Shown: positions 20,447 to 34,855 of the stretch, one piece after another
Layout: every line of letters starts with the position of its first letter
Numbering within the stretch: the stretch's first letter is position 1
Source of the DNA: an uncultured Fidelibacterota bacterium
GTDB lineage: Bacteria; Fidelibacterota; Marinisomatia; Marinisomatales; UBA8229
DNA: 64,000 nucleotides
Reading direction: 5' to 3'
Assembly (NCBI GenBank): GCA_913041945.1
Contig: CAJWIT010000001.1
Coordinates: 45,251 to 109,250, forward strand
Notes under the pieces: model-generated
Seen by the model: only the letters and a program-made list of their open reading frames with translations
Told to the model about the DNA's origin: nothing
The model's database searches: none
Translations under genes and position numbers: made by a program

Positions 20447-21148
20447 ATGAACGCTTTCTTGAATATGAACAGACCAAAATTACACCACACTCTATTATTG
20501 TGTTATGTCAGGATAATGATCGTCCTCCTGCCTGTCCTCAGTAGTATTGCAGCACAGGAATTTACAGTAGCACGGATTCAGTACAGCGGTGGTGGTGATT
20601 GGTACAGCGATCCAAGCAGCCTGCCCAATCTTTTGAACTATCTTTCTTCCAGAACATTCATTAAATCGGTCCAAGAGGAGGTTCGTATCAAATTAACAGA
20701 CAAGGAATTAACCAGTTATCCTTACCTCTATATGACAGGACATGGAAATGTCCGATTCAGCGAAGAAGAAATTATTATTTTACGGGAATTTCTACTCAGG
20801 GGGTCATTTCTACATGCTGATGATAATTACGGAATGGATAAATCCTTTCGTCGGGAAATGAAACGTGTTTTCCCTAACAAAGATTTTGTTGAATTACCCT
20901 ATGACCATCCTCTTTTCCACTCCTACTATGATTTCCCAAATGGTCTTCCGAAAGTACACGAACATGATGGGAAAGCCCCCCAGGCTTTTGGACTGTTCAA
21001 TGAAGACCGGCTCATGGTGCTGTACACCTATGAATGCGACCTTGGTGATGGATGGGAAGACGAGGAAGTGCACAAAGATCCCGCGGACATCCACGAGAAA
21101 GCTTTACAAATGGGTGTAAACATCATTTACTTCGCTCTTACGCAATGA
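20447..21148 (+). CDS. DUF4159 domain-containing protein
   Basis: YPYLYMTGHGNVRFSEEEIIILREFLLRGSFLHADDNYGMDKSFRREM is characteristic of DUF4159. Confidence 0.85.
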   Translation: MNAFLNMNRPKLHHTLLLCYVRIMIVLLPVLSSIAAQEFTVARIQYSGGGDWYSDPSSLPNLLNYLSSRTFIKSVQEEVRIKLTDKELTSYPYLYMTGHGNVRFSEEEIIILREFLLRGSFLHADDNYGMDKSFRREMKRVFPNKDFVELPYDHPLFHSYYDFPNGLPKVHEHDGKAPQAFGLFNEDRLMVLYTYECDLGDGWEDEEVHKDPADIHEKALQMGVNIIYFALTQ

Positions 21149-21178
21149 TCCATTATATAATAAATTTATTTTATTGAT

Positions 21179-24100
21179 ATGACAAACTCTCAAATATCTA
21201 TTACTCGTATTTTAAGAGATATTCGAACTGTAAAAATCAAAAATGATCTTTATCTCTTAGGGTGGATCCTCTATGCTTCTGTCCTCAGCTTAGTACTCTT
21301 AGGGATATGCATCGAATCTGTATTCTATTTACCAGCAAATATCCGTTTAGGAACATGGAATGCCTTGCTCGTGGTTGCTTCTCTCTGTATCATCTTTATT
21401 ATCATCATTCTTTTTCGAACATTCCAAAACAAAATATACCGTTTTCGCTTATCAACTATCGCTCGAAATACAGGGGTTCTTTCATTTCCAAAAAAGGATA
21501 CAGTTGTTAACGCTTTGCAATTGGAGCATAGCTTGTCTCAAAGCACGTCTCAAGATCTCAGCCAGTCTTTCATACAGGAGGTCTTTCACAAGTTAACAAC
21601 GTTAGAGTTAAAAGATCTTTTTCCAAAAAATGGTGTCTGGAGCTGGAAAAAAATAACACTCACTCTCTTAATTCTAGTGGCGTTATCCATCTCAATTTTC
21701 TGGAATCATAGCTCTGGCGCTGTCTATCGCTGGATACATCCCAGGACTAAATTTGCTGTACCAAAACCATTTGTTCTTGAAAGTGTCACAAAAGATATCC
21801 GCATCTTAGGGGGAGAATCGGTTTCTTTATCCATTAAGGCAACCTCCGCTCTGCCGGATACAGTTTTCCTGAGCCTCACTCCCCTGGTCAGTAAAGACAT
21901 GGATTCAACTCAAACATCATCACTGCTGGTCAAATCATCGCCCGATTCAAGCAAACTCTATACATTTGTCATAAACGATATCTATCATGATTACTCTTAT
22001 CAGGCATTTGTTCTTGCCGATCACTTCTGGCAAACATGGAAAAAGGTTTCTTCCAATGAATACCGAATCCTTGTAACTGATAGGCCGACAATGGAGGATT
22101 TTTCCATCACAGTCATTCCGCCGAAATATTCCCAGTTAAAACCACAAATACAAGCAGGCAATCAGGCAAATGTCCGTGGATTAAAAGGATCAACTCTATC
22201 AATAAAACTTTCAAGCAACAGAGTGCTGGAGAAAAGTTTTTTACTGCTTGGTGACAATGAAATACAATTAACTTCTCGTGGGAAACGCGCTCAAGGAGAG
22301 TTTTTACTCCATCATGATGGTATGTTTACTGTACATCTTCTGGATAAGCGTGGAATCACGAACCGCAATCCAATCCCATACCACCTGGAGGTTATTCCAG
22401 ACCTTTTCCCCGATCTGAACATAATTGCTCCACCCCCAGTCATCGAACTTGGAGAAAGCCAGCTATTACCGCTTCATCTTGAAATTGAAGACGATTTCGG
22501 ATTTTCAACACTCCAGATTGGATATGAACTCCGCCGGCCCACCTATATTCAGGCAGATCCATTTATATCAATCTTTACAATCCCTGATCTCATACCGAAA
22601 CAGCTTCATCAAAAAATATACACTGTATGGGACTTGTCCGATTTAGGGCTTATGCCAGAAGATGAGGTTCATTTTCATTTTGAGCTGTATGATAATGATG
22701 AGGTTTCCGGACCCAAAAAAACACTTTCGGGAACTTTTATTGCTCGGTTGCCTTCCCTTGCAGATCTTTTTACTGCTATGGGGGAGAAAGAACAAAACAT
22801 TATCGAAGAAACTGAAATCCAGCTTGAGGAACTCAATGCTCTTCAAGAACACCTGGAAAAAACTGATTTGGAGCTCTTGAAAAGTGAAGAAATTAACTGG
22901 GAACAACAACAAGAAATAAAAAAGATACTGGAAGAAACCTCAGAGGAAATTGAACAGTTGAAAAAATTGACCGAAGCCATCGAAACTCTGGAAGAATCTG
23001 GGGAAAAACATGGTCTTTTTTCACAGGACCTTATGGAAAAATTCCAAGAATTGCAGAACCTCGTGAATGAATTAATTTCTGAAGATCTGCTCATGAATAT
23101 GGATGAGGTCCGGAATGCCCTAGAAAATATGGATATGAAAGACCTCATGTCCGCTATGGATCAATTATCTCAAAACATGAAGCAGATTGAACAGGAGCTT
23201 GATCGATTTATTGATATTCTAAAACGCATACAGGCAGAACAAATGACCTATGAAATCACTAAACGCCTTGAGCAGCTTGTTAAAGAACAGAATGTTCTAA
23301 ATGATAATATTCAGCAAACCAATGAAACTACTGATCCTTCTGAATTTTCCAGGCTGGAGCAGGAAGAAAAAAGAAATCTGGAAGAATTCCAAAACATCCT
23401 GGATATCATGGAGGATGCTTCATATCTTATGGAGGAATACAGCAAGTCTTCTTCTGAGGCGATGGAGAACCTTTCCCAGTCCGAGCTGGCAGAAGAAACC
23501 GAATCAAATCTTTCTGAGTCTGCCAATCAATTAAGAGAGGAAGCCTCTTCCTCCTCCAAACAAGCCAGCCGTTCTGCACTCAAAAATCTCCAGTCATTTC
23601 ATCAAATGGCACTGAACATTCAACAACAATTCCAGCAGGAAACCGCTTCCGAAATGGCAGGAGAATTTCAATCAATTATGCAGGACATTCTCACGCTTTC
23701 AAAATCCCAAGAATCTCTTCATGAAACAACCTCCGGGATTCCAAGAAACTCCCCCCGAATAAAGGATCTTGCAGTGCACCAGCAAATGCTGAGCGACCAA
23801 CTCACTCAGGTTATGTCAGCACTAATGGATCTGTCCAAAAAAACCTTTGCTGTTACACCACAAATAGGAAAGTCTTTAGGGAGGGCATCAGCAGAGATTA
23901 AAGAGTCCATTGGTAATCTTGCTGAACGAAAAGGGAATAATGCCAAATCACATCAGGCACTTGCCATGAAGTCTCTGAATGAGGCCGCCTTAGAAATATA
24001 CAATACCATTCAGCAAATGCAGTCCGATGGATCAGCCAGTGGATTTGAACAATTTCTTGCACAGATGGAAGGCCTGTCTGGGCAGCAGAAATCTATTAAC

Positions 24101-24643
24101 AGCCAGGGAATGCAGCTTGCCTTTAGCCAGCTTGCTGCGAACGCACAGCAGGCTATGATGCAACAAATGCTTTCTAGCCAAAAGCAGGTGCAAAAATCTT
24201 TGCAGGAACTCATGAATGAAATGGCAGAGTCCGGACACCAGGGTCTTGGAGATATGAGTGGTGCAGCACAGGAAATGGAAGAAGTAATTAAAGACCTTAA
24301 ATCTCGAAAATATTCACGGAAAACATATGAAAGACAGGAACGCATCCTTTCCCGAATGCTGGACTCTCAAAAATCCTTAACAAGACGAGGACAGAAGGAA
24401 GAACGGTTGGCAACAACAGCAAACCAAAACAATGTATTTATAGGCCCATCAGGTCTCCCCGTTGATTTGGGACAAAGGCAAAGCATCACTATTGAAGCAT
24501 TGAATCGGGCAATGAAGGCCGGATATTCTCGGGATTATCAGACAATGATCCGACGTTATTTTAATGCTGTAGGTCAAGCGAGTTTTTTAGAAACCTCTAA
24601 AGAGCCTCAAAATATTATCAATGAAAACATTGAAAATGAATAA
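21179..24643 (+). CDS. Large DUF4175-like membrane-anchored coiled-coil protein
   Basis: 1154 aa; N-terminal TM segments, Ig-like middle, long Q/E/M-rich coiled coil. Confidence 0.7.
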   Translation: MTNSQISITRILRDIRTVKIKNDLYLLGWILYASVLSLVLLGICIESVFYLPANIRLGTWNALLVVASLCIIFIIIILFRTFQNKIYRFRLSTIARNTGVLSFPKKDTVVNALQLEHSLSQSTSQDLSQSFIQEVFHKLTTLELKDLFPKNGVWSWKKITLTLLILVALSISIFWNHSSGAVYRWIHPRTKFAVPKPFVLESVTKDIRILGGESVSLSIKATSALPDTVFLSLTPLVSKDMDSTQTSSLLVKSSPDSSKLYTFVINDIYHDYSYQAFVLADHFWQTWKKVSSNEYRILVTDRPTMEDFSITVIPPKYSQLKPQIQAGNQANVRGLKGSTLSIKLSSNRVLEKSFLLLGDNEIQLTSRGKRAQGEFLLHHDGMFTVHLLDKRGITNRNPIPYHLEVIPDLFPDLNIIAPPPVIELGESQLLPLHLEIEDDFGFSTLQIGYELRRPTYIQADPFISIFTIPDLIPKQLHQKIYTVWDLSDLGLMPEDEVHFHFELYDNDEVSGPKKTLSGTFIARLPSLADLFTAMGEKEQNIIEETEIQLEELNALQEHLEKTDLELLKSEEINWEQQQEIKKILEETSEEIEQLKKLTEAIETLEESGEKHGLFSQDLMEKFQELQNLVNELISEDLLMNMDEVRNALENMDMKDLMSAMDQLSQNMKQIEQELDRFIDILKRIQAEQMTYEITKRLEQLVKEQNVLNDNIQQTNETTDPSEFSRLEQEEKRNLEEFQNILDIMEDASYLMEEYSKSSSEAMENLSQSELAEETESNLSESANQLREEASSSSKQASRSALKNLQSFHQMALNIQQQFQQETASEMAGEFQSIMQDILTLSKSQESLHETTSGIPRNSPRIKDLAVHQQMLSDQLTQVMSALMDLSKKTFAVTPQIGKSLGRASAEIKESIGNLAERKGNNAKSHQALAMKSLNEAALEIYNTIQQMQSDGSASGFEQFLAQMEGLSGQQKSINSQGMQLAFSQLAANAQQAMMQQMLSSQKQVQKSLQELMNEMAESGHQGLGDMSGAAQEMEEVIKDLKSRKYSRKTYERQERILSRMLDSQKSLTRRGQKEERLATTANQNNVFIGPSGLPVDLGQRQSITIEALNRAMKAGYSRDYQTMIRRYFNAVGQASFLETSKEPQNIINENIENE

Positions 24644-26507
24644 AAATTCCCTCACCATTTTACTCCCCCTTTTTCTGGGAATACAAATTTTATACAGTCA
24701 AAGCTCTTCAGCCGCTTTAAAAACGGCTGCCCTTATGGAAAAACGGGGAAACCTGGAAAATGCCGTTGCCATTTATGAAGGATTACTAAATAATGAACCA
24801 AAAAATTTACAGGCATACCGAAAGTTAAAAAACGTATACAAAAAACTGGAAAACTATCCAAAAATGGTCCTTTTAATTAAAGAACACATAAAATTATTTC
24901 CTAATGATCTCCAGTCCCATTTAGAGTTGGGAGAAGCTAAGTATCTTAATAAAAATATTAAAGGTGCAGAAAAAATATGGAATGATTTAGAATCTAAGTT
25001 TGGTAATACTCCCAACACTTATCGAATCCTCATGTATATGTACAGCCGATTGTCACTCCAAGAAGAAATGGAGGCTGTGGTGTACCGGGGACGTGAAAAA
25101 CTTAATAATCATGCTTTACTTTCCCTGGATCTGGCAAATTACTATAAGGCACGAAGAGTATTTGATAAAGCCATGGATGAATTTATTCGTTACCTTATTG
25201 CAAATCTCCGGCAGAAAAAGATGATTACAGACAGGATTCTCCACATGAGCGATGAAGAAGAAGCTCGTGCCGTGATTGAAAAAAAGATTCTAGAAAATGT
25301 AGCAAAAAACGAATCAGCTTTACGGGTACTGGCTGCCTCATTTTATTTTAAAACCGGTAATTACACGAAGGCTTTTAATCAACACTATACTCTGGGATTT
25401 ACAACCAAGGAAGATATGATACGCTGGTTAGGTTTTGCTGATAATCTTCGGCGGGAAAGGAAATATGAGCTGACAGTCAAAGCCTATGAACTACTCCTCT
25501 CTCCTGAGTTAATATCCAATAACACCAAAATTATAGGACAAGCTTTGCTGGGACTGGGACTCACTTTTGAAGATAAAATTATCCCCAGCCAGAACAAATT
25601 TCCCCTGGTTCAATATTTTCCTGATAATATATTTTTTGAAAATCATTTTTACGACGATCAAAATCTCTCTTTTGCCTCACTTGAAACCGCATTTCAATTC
25701 TATGACTCTTTACTGGTTAAAATGCCTGTTTCATCCTTTTCGGCTTCCGCCCACTTCCGGCTTGGTGAAATACAATATAGGATAACAATGGATTATGATG
25801 GGGCTTCCAGATCATACGAAACAGCTTTACGTTCCAAACCTAAAAAAACGCTGGAAAATGATATTCGTTTGCGAATAGGGGATCTTTATCTGGCTAAAGG
25901 TGACACAACTGCCGCCCTGGCTTATTTTGAACACGAACGCTCTAGGGGAACAACATTTCTCAACCGTCTCATTCAGGCTAATTTACTTGCAGGGCGCCCA
26001 GACACCGCCATGGTTCTTATTAAATCTGCCCTGAGAACCATTCGCCCGGAAGCAGCTTCTTTTAACGATTTATTGGAATTACGTGACCTTATCCAACAAC
26101 ACTATCTCTCCGGCTCTTCGGAAGACCGAATGGCGTTTGAACTATTCTTTTCTTCAGAGTTTCTGATCCGCCAAAAAAAGCTTTCAGAATCAGCAGAGAC
26201 ATTATATTACCTACGGGAACAATATCCCAATGCCTCTATCCTGTCACAGGCAATTCTTAGGGAAGCCCTCATCCGCAAAACCTTGAATCAGATTCCGGAA
26301 GCACTGCTTCTGGCTGAAAAACTCACGCAGACTCAACATGGAGATATTGGGTGGGTACTTTATGGTGAGATCCTGGAAAAATCAAAAAACGAACCCAAAA
26401 AAGCTTTAGATTATTATTACAGGGTTTTAGAAGAGTTCCCCACATCTCTTTTGTGTGAACCAGTTCGGTTTCATGTGAGAAAATTAAATGAAAAGCTGAA
26501 AAGCTGA
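24621..26507 (+). CDS. Tetratricopeptide repeat protein with signal peptide
   Basis: ILLPLFLGIQILYSQSSSA signal, multiple TPR-like repeats; start overlaps the previous gene by 23 nt. Confidence 0.8.
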   Translation: MKTLKMNKNSLTILLPLFLGIQILYSQSSSAALKTAALMEKRGNLENAVAIYEGLLNNEPKNLQAYRKLKNVYKKLENYPKMVLLIKEHIKLFPNDLQSHLELGEAKYLNKNIKGAEKIWNDLESKFGNTPNTYRILMYMYSRLSLQEEMEAVVYRGREKLNNHALLSLDLANYYKARRVFDKAMDEFIRYLIANLRQKKMITDRILHMSDEEEARAVIEKKILENVAKNESALRVLAASFYFKTGNYTKAFNQHYTLGFTTKEDMIRWLGFADNLRRERKYELTVKAYELLLSPELISNNTKIIGQALLGLGLTFEDKIIPSQNKFPLVQYFPDNIFFENHFYDDQNLSFASLETAFQFYDSLLVKMPVSSFSASAHFRLGEIQYRITMDYDGASRSYETALRSKPKKTLENDIRLRIGDLYLAKGDTTAALAYFEHERSRGTTFLNRLIQANLLAGRPDTAMVLIKSALRTIRPEAASFNDLLELRDLIQQHYLSGSSEDRMAFELFFSSEFLIRQKKLSESAETLYYLREQYPNASILSQAILREALIRKTLNQIPEALLLAEKLTQTQHGDIGWVLYGEILEKSKNEPKKALDYYYRVLEEFPTSLLCEPVRFHVRKLNEKLKS

Positions 26508-26515
26508 TCCCAAAA

Positions 26516-27775
26516 ATGAAAAGAACAAAAATAATATTCCTATTAATTTTCATAATTCAATTTAGTTTGTGTCAGAAAATCCTGATACCGATGGACTTTT
26601 CCCAGAAAGATCATCTCAAGGCGTACGGAATTGCCTTTGATATCCTCACTAAAAATATCAATGTGGAATGGCTCTTAAATTATCGCGGGGGTTCTTTCAT
26701 GGTGGACGAATATCCTTTTATCCCTCAGGAATGTAGGATCCGGGGAGTCAGTTTTGAACGAGTCCATGAGGGAGACGTATTGTCGATTTACGGTACAATT
26801 GATCAGAACAACATGGAAGTAATCCTTCTTGAAAAAGCTCCGAAAATCGCCATTTATACCCCACCAAATAAACAACCGTGGGACGATGCAGTAACCCTTG
26901 CGCTCACCTACGCAGAAGTGCCCTACGAATCGCTCTGGGATGAAGAGGTTTTTATCGGGGGCTTAGATAACATTGATTGGCTTCATCTTCATCATGAAGA
27001 CTTTACCGGTCAATATGGAAAATTCTACCGCAATTACCACCGGGCTCCCTGGTACATTCAACAAAACAAACAGTTTAAAGCCCTGGCCTCCAGCCTGGGA
27101 TTTATCTCTGTACACGAAGAAAAAAAGGCTGTAGTCAGAAGCATAAAAAATTACGTCGGCCAGGGGGGGTTTCTCTTTGCAATGTGTTCCGCTACTGATT
27201 CCTATGATATCGCCTTGGCAGAAGAAGGATTGGATGGTGCACACAGCGTCTTTGACGGGACTCCAATAACACCAAAAATTCAACAAAAATTGGATTACAG
27301 TAAAACGTTTGCCTTTACTGATTTTTCTATTATCACCGATCCTATGATTTATGAATATTCCGATATTGACTACCCACCCAGCAATAAACCAGTGACCCGG
27401 GGTGCAGAAGCAGACTATTTTTCACTCTTTGAATTTTCTGCAAAATATGATCCTGTCCCCGCAATGCTTACTCAGAATCATGTGGGTGTTGTAAAGGGTT
27501 TTATGGGCCAGACTACGGGATTTCTTAAAGATAAAATCAAGAAACACATTATCATTATGGGAGAAGACCCTGCTTCAGACCAGGTAAAATATTTACATGG
27601 GAGTTTTGGAAAAGGAGCCTTCGCGTTTCTGGCTGGGCATGATCCGGAAGATTATCAGCATTTTGTCGGTGATCCGCCCACCGATCTTTCGCTTCACAGG
27701 AATTCTCCCGGGTATCGCTTAATACTCAATAATATTCTCTTCCCGGCAGCCAAGAAAAAAGAACGAAAAACATAA
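26516..27775 (+). CDS. Secreted GATase-like protein; resembles a family that I recall being auto-labelled 'asparagine synthetase B'
   Basis: Signal peptide; KILIPMDFSQKDHLKAYGIAFDIL, WLLNYRGGSF, GGFLFAMCSATDSYDIALA. Confidence 0.55.
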   Translation: MKRTKIIFLLIFIIQFSLCQKILIPMDFSQKDHLKAYGIAFDILTKNINVEWLLNYRGGSFMVDEYPFIPQECRIRGVSFERVHEGDVLSIYGTIDQNNMEVILLEKAPKIAIYTPPNKQPWDDAVTLALTYAEVPYESLWDEEVFIGGLDNIDWLHLHHEDFTGQYGKFYRNYHRAPWYIQQNKQFKALASSLGFISVHEEKKAVVRSIKNYVGQGGFLFAMCSATDSYDIALAEEGLDGAHSVFDGTPITPKIQQKLDYSKTFAFTDFSIITDPMIYEYSDIDYPPSNKPVTRGAEADYFSLFEFSAKYDPVPAMLTQNHVGVVKGFMGQTTGFLKDKIKKHIIIMGEDPASDQVKYLHGSFGKGAFAFLAGHDPEDYQHFVGDPPTDLSLHRNSPGYRLILNNILFPAAKKKERKT

Positions 27776-27788
27776 TCACTTATTTAAT

Positions 27789-28208
27789 ATGTGGGTTCAA
27801 AAAGAGATTTCACTACCATCGAAACCTAGAGGTTTTCATCTGATCACGACTGAAATTCTTAAGAAAATGCCCATTATAAAAACCATCAACATTGGGTTAC
27901 TACATGTTTTTATCAAACATACTTCTGCTTCACTTACTATCAATGAAAATGCTGACCCCAGTGTCCGAACAGATTTTGAATCACATTTTAATCATTTAGC
28001 ACCAGAGAATCAGCCATATTATATACATACATTAGAAGGGTCTGATGACATGCCGGCTCATATAAAATCTTCTGTTTTAGGGTCATCTGTCAGTATCCCC
28101 ATCTCTAATGGAAAACTAAACCTAGGAACCTGGCAGGGGATATATTTATGTGAGCACCGGGATCGCGGCGGCAGTCGCAGAATTGTGATTACAATAAACG
28201 GAAATTAA
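27789..28208 (+). CDS. yjbQ: YjbQ family protein (UPF0047)
   Basis: 139 aa; GLLHVFIKHTSASLTINENADPSVRTDFE, LGTWQGIYLCEHRDRGGSRRIVI. Confidence 0.93.
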   Translation: MWVQKEISLPSKPRGFHLITTEILKKMPIIKTINIGLLHVFIKHTSASLTINENADPSVRTDFESHFNHLAPENQPYYIHTLEGSDDMPAHIKSSVLGSSVSIPISNGKLNLGTWQGIYLCEHRDRGGSRRIVITINGN

Positions 28209-28212
28209 TTTT

Positions 28213-28235
28213 CACATACAAAAAACCCCACGAAT
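28213..28235. repeat. Short dispersed repeat copy A (CACATACAAAAAACCCCACGAAT)
   Basis: 22/23 identical to 29325-29347. Confidence 0.7.
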
Positions 28236-28244
28236 GTGGGGCTT
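28222..28244 (-). terminator. Intrinsic terminator, minus-strand T-run (possibly bidirectional)
   Basis: CCCCAC-GAAT-GTGGGG hairpin; minus-strand reading is followed by TTTTTTG; lies between convergent yjbQ and the dioxygenase gene. Confidence 0.82.
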
Positions 28245-28309
28245 TCACTTAAAACCTATCCTTATTTAATAATGATATTCTCAGATAAAATGATTTGTCA
28301 AGAGTTTGC

Positions 28310-29221
28310 TTATTTCAAAAAAACTATCTTTTTTGATGCAGTAAACCCTGCATATTTCAATACAACTAAATAAGAACCGGAAGAAACGGGATTTCCAGTT
28401 GCATCAATGCCTTTCCAATTGAATGAATGGGTTCCGTTAGATAAATGATTTTCCACTATACTGGTTATCCATTTCCCCTTGATATCGTAGATGCCTATGC
28501 TCACGTGTCCCGGTCCTGAAATACTGAATTCAATTCGGGTAGAATTGTTAAATGGGTTTGGATAAGCTTGACGTAAAACCGGTTTTTCGGGAAGCGGGAC
28601 CGTTTCACCATTAATTCCAGCCTGGATCTCTTCTTCATCCATCACAATATCAAAAATGCCAATAAGCCCATTTTCACCTTCACCTAACGGTATAATTTGT
28701 CCGGGATGATCGGCTTCCCATTGTTCAGTAACCTGCGGGTCTCCTTCGAAGTAACATTGAGTGACCAGTTCTAATCCGTTAGGTGTCGTAATCTTATAAT
28801 GAAAATGTTTAGGGCGGGTGGCATAATATCCCGGCCAGATAGATTCAAACGCATACTCTCCATTTTCATTGGTAAGCATTTTACCCCGAAGGTTATAAGG
28901 ATCATCGTCACTGTTCCCCGTATCACATTCCTGAAAAACAGTGTAACAACCATTGTCATTTGCATGCCAGACGTCCACGACCCCATTTTGGATGGGTGTT
29001 TCACAATCGTTTGCTTTTACGGTTCCAGAAATAAAGATGCGTGTCCCCGGTTCGTCGGAATTGGCCAAAATTATTCGGTATGGGTGATCTTCTGACCAGT
29101 AAGGTCCAAGAATATCCGGATTTGTGGTGTCGCAATCCCTGCCTTTTAATAAGGACATGGATGTCATTCCCGCTGCAAATGTTCCCACCAATCCGGTCTT
29201 AATAAATTGTCTTCTTTTCAT
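28310..29221 (-). CDS. Intradiol ring-cleavage dioxygenase-like protein with Tat-like signal and C-terminal sorting-type domain
   Basis: MKRRQFIKTGLVGTFAAGM; GVVDVWHANDNGCY, YYATRPKHFHYKI ligand motifs; C-term AYPNPFNNSTRIEFSI...KKIVFLK. Confidence 0.88.
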   Translation of the reverse strand: MKRRQFIKTGLVGTFAAGMTSMSLLKGRDCDTTNPDILGPYWSEDHPYRIILANSDEPGTRIFISGTVKANDCETPIQNGVVDVWHANDNGCYTVFQECDTGNSDDDPYNLRGKMLTNENGEYAFESIWPGYYATRPKHFHYKITTPNGLELVTQCYFEGDPQVTEQWEADHPGQIIPLGEGENGLIGIFDIVMDEEEIQAGINGETVPLPEKPVLRQAYPNPFNNSTRIEFSISGPGHVSIGIYDIKGKWITSIVENHLSNGTHSFNWKGIDATGNPVSSGSYLVVLKYAGFTASKKIVFLK

Positions 29222-29307
29222 AAGTCTTTATCATAACATTTATGGATTACGGCTACAATTGCAGTTATAAAAACAAAAGCAGCGGTGAGATGCGATTAAT
29301 TATATTA

Positions 29308-29337
29308 AAATCTACCCATTATCCCACAAACAAAAAA
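29308..29337. repeat. 30-bp repeat, left copy
   Basis: AAATCTACCCATTATCCCACAAACAAAAAA; 28/30 identical to 35593-35622, same orientation. Confidence 0.8.
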
Positions 29338-29416
29338 CCCCACGAATCATTGGAGCCATAAAGATAATCTCAATATTTTAGTATTCTGTTTAAACTTTGT
29401 GAAGGTTTATAAGGTT

Positions 29417-33826
<4,410 letters not shown>

Positions 33827-33840
<14 letters not shown>

Positions 33841-34819
33841 ATTCCACTAATTTATCTGACCACCTGTTCAGGTCTTCATTTTGCATTTTTTCCAAGAAAT
33901 CAAAAGCTTGATTTTCTGTAACAGAAATGTATTTATTATCCGGGAATAATTGCTTTCTATATGCAGCCATTGTTACGGTGATGCATAAGCGGATACAAAC
34001 CATATAAATTAAAGCTGACAATTCTAAAAGAGTTAATGGAAATCGCTCATGGAACCCTTTTAATACTTGTACTATGGGCTCCAATGGTTCATCTTTTCCC
34101 AGAACCACATAGGCCATACACACTGCAGGCTCACAGGCAATATATGTATATACCATATCGCCAAAATCAATTATACCGCAGGTTTCCCCATATTCATTCA
34201 CCAGCACATTATGATCATTACCGTCGTTATGGATCAAGGCTTTCCTCAGTTTCGATGTAATAGGTAAAACCATCTGCTCATACTGATCAATAAAATGATC
34301 AACCACACCCTCTTTTGATTTAAGATAATGTTTATGTTCTTTGATGAAATCTATATATGCCACATCCCAGGGAAAATCGCGATGTCCTGCAGGGTGATCA
34401 AAACCATTCATGGCGGTTCTTAATCTTCCAAGGAAGGATCCCAATTCATAAAGCAGATCGTTATGATGAACAACATCTATTAATAATTGTCCCGGTAAGT
34501 AATCTACTAGTCTGACAAAAAACGATGTCCCTTCATTTTCAATCGTTTTGACCTCTTTAAAAGCTAATGGCACTTGCAGTGACGGATCATATTCTTTAAT
34601 GTATTGCACACATGCATTTTGCATCTCTAGGACAGATCTATCTTCATCTGGATTGGAGATCTTCAATACATATTTTTTTTCACCTGCGTTACAAAGAAAG
34701 TTCTGATCTCGTTCACTGTTAAGAACCGTTGTCTGGACTTTAATTCCATAGTGCACTTTGATCAATAACATTACATCCTCTACTGAATAATTTGGTGGTG
34801 GCGAACTAAATACAGACAT
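33827..34819 (-). CDS. APH-family phosphotransferase (hydroxylysine kinase/AGPHD1-like)
   Basis: 330 aa; ALIHNDGNDHNVLVN catalytic loop, CGIIDFGDMVYTY metal-binding motif; overlaps the phospholyase-like gene by 14 nt. Confidence 0.82.
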
Positions 34820-34855
34820 AATTGAATAATAAGTTACAGTGTGAAATTTGTATTG

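Noticed and set aside
23300-24400. Nucleotide tandem repeats in the large DUF4175-like gene
   Set aside because: Low-complexity Q/E/M coiled-coil composition explains the apparent repetitiveness; no exact repeat unit is visible.
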